A stretch of DNA of 64,000 bases from Spongilla lacustris. Taxonomy: Eukaryota; Porifera; Demospongiae; Spongillida; Spongillidae. Position 1 is the first letter of the stretch. The number at the start of each line of letters is the position of its first letter. The stretch lies in NCBI GenBank assembly GCA_949361645.1, contig OX442415.1:5563240-5627239 (forward strand). The letters are read 5' to 3'. Positions 57,203 through 64,000 of the stretch are shown here, piece by piece. The notes beneath the pieces were generated by a model that saw only the letters and a program-made list of their open reading frames with translations, made no database searches and was not told the origin of the DNA. Both the position numbers and the translations under genes were made by a program.

Positions 57203-57958
57203 GTCCCGGCCTGAAAGGTCGCTTGTCCCTGGAGAGTGAAGGTCCCCCGTCCTCCTTGCTAGGTTCACTGCTCGTCTTAGTCCCTGGGGCTGGCACACTA
57301 ATGACTTGGTCATCCTTAGTAGACTGCCTCCTTGCTTCTGTGTAATCGTCGGCAAGCTGCCCAGCTTCCAAAGCTGTTTTTGGCTTCCGTTCCTTTACCC
57401 ATGGCCAGACCCGAACAGCAGGTGTAAGGGTGTTCAGCAACTGCTCCACAGTGTTCACTCCTCTGAGCCACTTATTGGCTAGATCACCCAGACGTATGGA
57501 CAGGTCCCGATGCGACTCCTCGTTGCTTCGAGCCGCTGCCCTGAAACGCTGATGGTACGTCTCCTCCGTTACATCATAGCGTCTGAGGATGGCCGCCTTT
57601 ACCGCATCGTAGCTGAGAGCATCCTCTGTCGTCAACGCTGCATACGCCTGCTGTGCCATTTGCGGCGCCAACTTGAATATCCACTTGGCCCGAGGAACGC
57701 TATAAGCCGCCATCAGTCTTTCAAAATGGAGTTCATTTTCACCCGTCCTAGTAGACTCTGGAGACTCCGTCTTCTTAGCTTCTACTAGTTTGAGTAGCAA
57801 CTCCATCTGCATACGCAGTTCCTTGTCGCGCTCCTGTTTCTCGAAATCCCTCTGCGCCTCTGCTCGTCTTTTTTCCTCTTCGCGCTCACGTCGCTCTTGC
57901 TCTCGCCTCGCAGCTTCTTCTTCCTCTCTCCAGTGACCACTGTACTGCTTTAGATTAG
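57203..57958 (-). pseudogene. LTR element 3 gag-like protein
   Basis: From 57958 the minus strand is open: WREEEEAARREQERREREEE and more (a charged coiled coil), MQMELLLKLVEAKK, then a capsid-like helical domain (FERLMAAYSVPRAKWIFKLA, AILRRYDVTEETYHQRFRAA, NKWLRGVNTVEQLLNTL), ending KRPFRPGL at the palindrome. This layout is typical of gag in Ty3/gypsy elements of this type. The protease follows after the palindrome in a different frame, which could be a gag-pol frameshift or decay. The 5' end and 5' LTR are not found; a MITE begins 12 bases upstream. Confidence 0.72.
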
Positions 57959-57970
57959 TTTACGTAGAGC

Positions 57971-58753
57971 TAGTCTTGTACCCAGACCCAAATTTTCACA
58001 GCTGCGGGTGGATTACATCACCGCTACTTGAAAAGTGGGGTCCTGTACCCAGCTTCCCCAGAATGTTGGGGAACCAATCAGATTCGAGGTATGCGGTAAT
58101 TGCATACCTTTGTTATAATCGTGCGATCAATTAGCAATTACCGACGCAAATGTAGTGAGCCGCGTGCGGCATTGTTTGGGGTATTCGAAATTCGAATACC
58201 AGCAGCTAAGAAGCGTACGGTAGTACATGTTTTGAGTGGGCGCAATGCATTTGTCAGTTTTCCAACGGGGCGAGTCGTTATGTTACGCCGTTCTACCGTT
58301 GGCTTTTGATGAACTAGATGGCTCATCGCTTCAATTGTGTAGTTGGTGTGTGTTTAGTCTGCCTGAACCGTAGGAATACAAACTTCCAGCATCTGAGCAC
58401 TCTAAGTGCCTCTTGATAAAAAAGCCCAAGGGACAGTACCTCTTTGCATACTCTTGGACACGATCCAAGATCTTCCTGTGCTTACATGTATGTTTCTTTT
58501 TGGACTGTCTACAAACGCATGCACAATGATGTCAGCAGCTGCTTTGACCCTAGTTATCTAAAAGATCTTAGGTCATGTGTCGGATGATAATCAAGACTCT
58601 CCACTCCATATATGGCATCATTATACATTCCTCCTGACGTATTATATAATCACTGGACAGAAATGAGTACATGACTTTACCAGACCCACTTTTCACGTAG
58701 CGGTGATGTAATCCATCCGCAGCTGTGAAACTTTGAGTCTGGGTATGAGACTA
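57971..58753. mobile_element. 783-bp MITE with 9-bp TSD ACGTAGAGC
   Basis: ACGTAGAGC occurs at 57962-57970 and 58754-58762. The ends TAGTCTTGTACCCAGAC and GTCTGGGTATGAGACTA are inverse; the similarity extends about 65 bases (CACAGCTGCGG, GGATTACATCACCGCTAC). No transposase. TSD length fits a Mutator-like element. Confidence 0.87.
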
Positions 58754-58762
58754 ACGTAGAGC

Positions 58763-59415
58763 TATGCACAAGTGTGTATGGTTCCTATACATACAAAGAA
58801 GCAGCATTACATGTAACTTAGATCCCTGTGGCAGCCAGCCTAACCTGATCGTACTCCACAGACATTTGTCCGCAACGTCCATCTGCCTCTATGAGCCAGT
58901 GACTTGAATGCAATTGATCTGTGTTCTCTGTATGAATGGTTGGCAAAGCTGCCCTACATATAAAGCATTTTCAGGTGTCCCATTTTTGACATATAATGCT
59001 GCAGCTACAATTGGTATGGTACCATACACATTTGTTGTAATGTTGCAGATGCCTGCACACTACCTTTTTCTTGTGTCGTGCTTTTCATCCTTGCACAGCA
59101 GAAAATGGTGTGCTCATTGCCAAAACTAAGATGAGTTATCGTGGTATGGTGGGATTAGGATTATGGCACTCCTCCCTTCCCTTAAAATGCACCTAATTTA
59201 GATGATTGACAATGTTCTGAACCTTGCAGCGAGTCTGATATTCCAGGTACATCCATATAAATGTATACCTCCTCTCAGCCTGAGGTGTTACATGATCAGA
59301 TGCTCCACCAAGGTGCATAACCAAGAGAACAAGAGTGCATGTGTATAGTCAAGAAAGGGAACACGTGAGGTAAAATTGAAGGAACAGTGTACTGTATAGT
59401 GAAAGTTTCTTTCTT
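58763..59415. other. no gene recognised
   Basis: Short frames only. Confidence 0.45.
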
Positions 59416-59421
59416 TGGTTG

Positions 59422-61135
59422 GGTGCTTCTTGTGTTATGAGGTGTCATACATGGTGCTTTTATGAGGTGTCATACATGGTGCTTCTTGTGTTATGAGGTG
59501 TCATACATGGGTGCTTCTTGTGTTATGAGGTGTCATACATGGGTGCTTCCTGTGTTATGAGGTGTCATACATGGGTGCTTCTTGTGTTATGAGGTGTCAT
59601 ACGTGGGTGCTTCTTGTGTTATGAGGTGTCATGCATGGTGCTTCTTGTGGTATGAGGTGTCATACATGGGTGCTTCTTGTGGTATGAGGTGTCATGCATG
59701 GTGCTTCTTGTGTTATGAGGTGTCATACATAGGTGCTTCCTGTGTTATGAGGTGTCATACATGGGTGCTTCTTGTGTTATGAGGTGTCATACATAGGTGC
59801 TTCCTGTGTTATGAGGTGTCATGCATGGTGCTTCTTGTGGTATGAGGTGTCATACATGGGTGCTTCTTGTGTTATGAGGTGTCATAAATGGTGTCTCTTG
59901 TGTTTTGAGGTGTCATACATGGGTGCTTCTTGTGTTATGAGGGTGTCATACATGCAGGGGTGTTTCTTGTGGTATGAGGTGTCATGCATGGTGCTTCTTG
60001 TGTTTTGAGGTGTCATACATAGGTGCTTTCTGTGTTATGAGGTGTCATACATGGGTGCTTCTTGTGTTATGAGGTGTCATACATAGGTGCTTCCTGTGTT
60101 ATGAGGTGTCATACATGGGTGCTTCTTGTGTTATGAGGTGTCATACATGGTGCTTCTTGTATTATGAGGGTGTCATACATGCATGGGTGTTTCTTGTGGT
60201 ATGATGTGTCATACATGGGTGCTTCTTGTGTTATGAGGGTGTCATACATGCATGGGTGTTCTATGTGGTATGAGGTGTCATGCATGGTGCTTCTTGTGTT
60301 ATGAGGTGTCATACATGGGTGCTTCTTGTGTTATGAGTTGTCATACATGGGTGCTTCTTGTGTTATGAGGTGTCATACATGGGTGCTTCTTGTGTTATGA
60401 GGTGTCATACATGGGTGCTTCTTGTGTTATGAGGTGTCATACATGGGTGCTTCTTGTGTTATGAGGTGTCATACATGAGTGCTTCTTGTGCTATGAGGTC
60501 TCATACATGGTGCTTCTTGTGGTATGAGGTGTCATACATGGGTGCTTCTTGTGTAATGAGGTGTCATAAATGGTGTCTCTTGTGTTTTGAGGTGTCATAC
60601 ATGGGTGCTTCTTGTGTTATGATGTGTCATACATGGGTGCTTCTTGCGTTATGAGGTGTTATACATGGGTGCTTCTTGTGTTATGAGGTGTCATACATGG
60701 GTGCTTCTTGTGTTATGAGGTGTTATGCATGGTGCTTCTTGTGTTATGAGGTGTCATACATGGGTGCTTCTTGTGTTATGAGGTGTCATACATGGGTGCT
60801 TCTTGTGTTATGAGGGTGTCATACATGCATGGGTGTTTCTTGTGGTATAAGGTGTCATGCATGGTGCTTCTTGTGTTATGAGGTGTCATACATAGGTGCT
60901 TCCTGTGTTATGAGGTGTCATGCATGGGTGCTTCTTGTGTTATGAGGTGTCATACATGGTGCTTCTTGTATTATGAGGGTGTCATACATGCATGGGTGTT
61001 TCTTGTGGTATGAGGTGTCATACATGGTGCTTCTTGTGTTATGTGGTGTCATACATGGGTGCTCTTTCAAATTTTGTGTTATGAGGTGTCATACATGTAC
61101 ATGTACATGGGTGCTTCTTTAATTGTTATGTTATG
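59422..61135. repeat. ~32-bp minisatellite (GTGTTATGAGGTGTCATACATGG unit), about 1.7 kb
   Basis: More than 50 units of GTGCTTCTTGTGTTATGAGG plus TGTCATACATGG. There are variant classes (GTTATGAGGGTGTCATACATGCATGG; CCTGTGTTATGAGG) and several higher-order repeats. The open frames through it are repeat artefacts. Confidence 0.95.
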
Positions 61136-61139
61136 AGGG

Positions 61140-63270
61140 TGCCATTGGGTGTGGGGAGGGTCGTGGTATTAACATGTAGATCAACAAAAATATGTGTGCA
61201 TGCTATAGAATTTGTAAAGTGGTTGTGTACATTTACTGTTGTGCTGTTGTTGGGGTGTTGGTGACCCCTTGGAAACAGCTCCATCTTTACAACTTTGTAA
61301 TTTCTCACCATCTGCCATATCCTTTTTGGTGTAATGTGTTGGCTCCTTGCCAATGATGCAAGGTGTAATACGACATTGAATTTGAAACCAACTAAATTGC
61401 TTCAAATTCTGAACGTACATGTACAATGTACAGGCCTTATCGTAACCTCCCTCCCCCCACAACCCTCCTGTGTTGGCCCTTTTTTGTACCACATGTACAT
61501 GTACCACACATCATAATAAAGAGAATGACCCGCTCAAAGCAGGTATGATGGGATCATGAGGGGAAGGAAAAGAGGGAGTATATTACATCAAAAGTGACTG
61601 GTTTTTCATTGCTGTAGCAACTTTGGGGAAGTATGGCCTTTCTGAAAATGCCACTAAATACTACTATACATCACTTGTCATTTTTTAGTCTTCTGTGTTC
61701 GTTGTTCGTATTCTAAAGTTCCCTAAATTGGAGAGATACACATGTATCTTGTCGCCCATGTGGTACTGAAGGACCTTTTCCTTGTTGTTAAGGTACCTTG
61801 CAGGAGTCTTGAGGATACTGTTCCAACATCAAAGAATTCTCCACCTCCTTACAAGGTCATATGTACATGTACATGTACACTTGCAGACACCATCTGTACA
61901 ATTACATGTAGGAGTGAAAGTCATAAAAATCGTACATGGTCCCATTGTATGAAAGTACCTCCCTCCCTCCCTCCCTCCCTCTCTCCCTCCCTCCCTCCCT
62001 TCCTCTCTTCCCTCCCTCAAGATCCTGTTGTACCCTACAGTCTGGTGCGTTTTGCATGTGTGAAGCAGGGGAGGAAGTGCACAATGAAGCCATGGCAATT
62101 CCTACGTGGGGTGGGTCCGGGGACTGGGGCACATGTATATACACATGTAGGTGTAGCCTAATGCTGCATGAACACAAAGTGTTGTCCAGAGGATGGGAGA
62201 GAGAAAGCTACAGTTTGTACTATGTTTGGTGTGCTGCCTTAATCAGACATTGATGGGCATATATCTGCTATGATGTGAACTCATACCATTTAGTGTAAAC
62301 ATTTATCGGACAATTGCTGTATTGTTGCAGTTGTTGTTGTTATTGTACTTCAAACAGAACATTACTTCTTTGACTGGCTGGTATTGGGAGATAGTGGTGT
62401 TGTAACTGGCCGGCATTATAAGTTTACGTGTGACTTCACTTTCCCATACTGACCCACAAGGGTCAGGCCACATGATAAGAAGTAGTTTTGTATGACACAG
62501 TTCATAATAGGCACTCCTCGATTGGCCCATATAGTGTTCCCATTTACTTGAAACTGTTGGTCTTCACCCCACTGTTTGAGGTATAAGGTGTGGTACAACA
62601 TGAGATTACTTTCCCAAATCCATCTTTACAACTTTGTAAGTTTCCCCACATCACACCGGCCATCTGCCATATTCTTTTTGGTGTAATGTGTTGGTTCCTT
62701 GCCAATGATACAAGGTGTAGTACGACATTGAATTTGAAACCAACCAAATTACTTCATAATGTACATTGTACATAGAAGAGTCTTCCACATGCTTGCTCAC
62801 ACATATGGACTGGAATGTTACTGATTGTACATGTAGGCCCACCATTGTATGAAAATACAACTGGGCTTATCATAACCTTCCTCCTCCTCCCCCACCCCTC
62901 CCCCCACCCCCAAATCCCTTCAGATTACATGTACACATGTATACCAATAGAATACACCAAAATGGATATGCCAAATGGTGTGAGAATGTATGAGTTGGCA
63001 TGTGTTGTGGTAAAAAATGGTTTTGCTGTCTCCAACATCCTGTGTGTAGTTTTTGTGGTTGCTACATGTCCAATAAGATTTGTACATGAATCAGTCATGC
63101 TATATGTGGGGGTTACTGTGTATGTTCAAATTCTGCATGTACATGAATCCTCCACTGACACCTTAGCACTTGCTTATATTTGTAATGTCACTCGATCTGA
63201 ACATGTGGGTAATTTCACATGAATATGTGCATGTACTGTATGTGTGCTGTTTAAGGTGTACTTTGATGTG
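61140..63270. other. non-coding region with a diverged direct duplication
   Basis: 61283-61432 (CATCTTTACAACTTTGTAA to GTACATGTACAATG) matches 62620-62775 in direct orientation, including CTTTTTGGTGTAATGTGTTG. A CCTCC tract lies at 61960-62010. No gene recognised. Confidence 0.6.
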
Positions 63271-63445
63271 AGATTACTTTTCAAAATCCCTTCAACTTAC
63301 ATGTACACTGTACATATAGTACATGTACATGTACTGTACATGCACCTTTACCTGCACAGGTACATGTGTACATGTACATGCAGAGGAGGAGGTCATATGT
63401 TTTGGTCCAGTGGATTGTAATGATTGGACTGGTTGTTGTTATTTT

Positions 63446-63640
63446 ATGTGCACACCCATTGTACAGTACATGTGCACACCCATTGTACATGTGCACACCA
63501 TGTGCACACCCATTGTACATGTGCACACCATGTGCACACCCATTGTACATGTGCACACCATGTGCACACCTATTGTACATGTGCACACCCATTGTACATG
63601 TACATGTGCACACCCATTGTACATGTGCACATGTACAATT
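63446..63640. repeat. minisatellite (GTGCACACCCATTGTACAT)
   Basis: Eight or so units of GTGCACACCCATTGTACATG and GTGCACACCAT. The repeat is rich in the palindrome GTGCAC. Confidence 0.93.
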
Positions 63641-63655
63641 CTACAACATGACCCA

Positions 63656-64000
63656 ATGGCACACACACACATACAACACACACACATACAACACACACAC
63701 ACATGTATACAACACACACACACATACATGTACAACACACACACACATACAACACACACACACATACAACACACACACATACAACACACACACACATACA
63801 ACACACACACATACCACACACACACATACAACACACACACATACAACACACACACACATACAACACACACACACATACAACACACAAATACAACACACAC
63901 ACATACAACACACACACATACAACACACACACATACAGCATACAACACACACACATGCACACACACATACAACACACATACATACAACACACACACATGC
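63656..64000. repeat. (CACACACATACAA)n array
   Basis: A compound CA-rich array of ACACACACATACAAC units running to the window edge. Confidence 0.95.

Noticed and set aside
59582..60654. Cys/His/Met-rich repeat frames in the minisatellite
   Set aside because: Frame stays open only because the unit length is often a multiple of three; variants break it.
59422..61135. CRISPR-like regular repeat array
   Set aside because: Units are contiguous without unique spacers and the window is eukaryotic.

Overview
The window reads as genomic DNA of an invertebrate animal. It has spliced multi-exon genes with GT-AG introns, phase-1 Ig/FN3 exons, several retroelement and DNA-transposon classes, and long simple-sequence arrays. 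The many ACATGTACATGT-like stretches and short introns would fit an early-branching marine animal such as a sponge, but that is an impression; the sequence does not prove the lineage. There is a 200-N assembly gap at 6584-6783.

Layout. 0-9.5 kb: a GGGA array, decayed reverse-transcriptase (RT) relics, a broken NHL-repeat gene, and the 3' half of a Ty3/gypsy element with its 3' LTR (7.25-9.51 kb). 10-19 kb: minisatellites, a broken paralogue of a membrane-receptor family (A, 11.9-13.0 kb), a PHD-finger relic, and a second copy of the NHL block of 4-5.85 kb (15.9-17.4 kb). 20.9-22.5 kb: receptor gene B (minus strand), complete in six exons. 24-27 kb: repeats and one probable small transposon. 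27.5-43.7 kb: a second gypsy element split by a 14.5-kb DNA transposon (28670-43205). 43.9-47.3 kb: receptor gene C (minus strand), complete in eight exons. 48-51 kb: RT and hAT relics. 51.25-52.80 kb: a palindromic element. 52.9-58 kb: a third LTR element (minus strand) with copia-like domain order, broken by another palindrome and flanked by a MITE. 59.4-64 kb: minisatellites and dinucleotide arrays.

The main discovery is the 14.5-kb transposon. It has perfect 54-bp terminal inverted repeats and a perfect 9-bp target duplication (CTAATGCAA). Its ends carry inverted tandem-repeat arrays. Between them lies an intron-bearing coding region with a PHD finger, a DDE-transposase-like domain, a ubiquitin-specific protease (Cys and His boxes both visible) and a Ulp1/SENP SUMO protease (His, Asp, Gln and Cys all visible). 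One mobile element thus carries both a deubiquitinase and a deSUMOylase. Two TA-flanked palindromic elements share the ends CAGTGGAAACC/GGTTTCCACTG but have unrelated interiors; one lies inside the big transposon. A third palindrome with other ends sits inside the LTR element.

The receptor family (signal peptide, Ig, FN3, Ser/Thr stalk, one membrane helix, short cytoplasmic tail) is the only intact-looking host gene content. Gene C ends in two tandemly duplicated tail exons, one with an ITIM-like tyrosine motif. Most other reading frames are broken.
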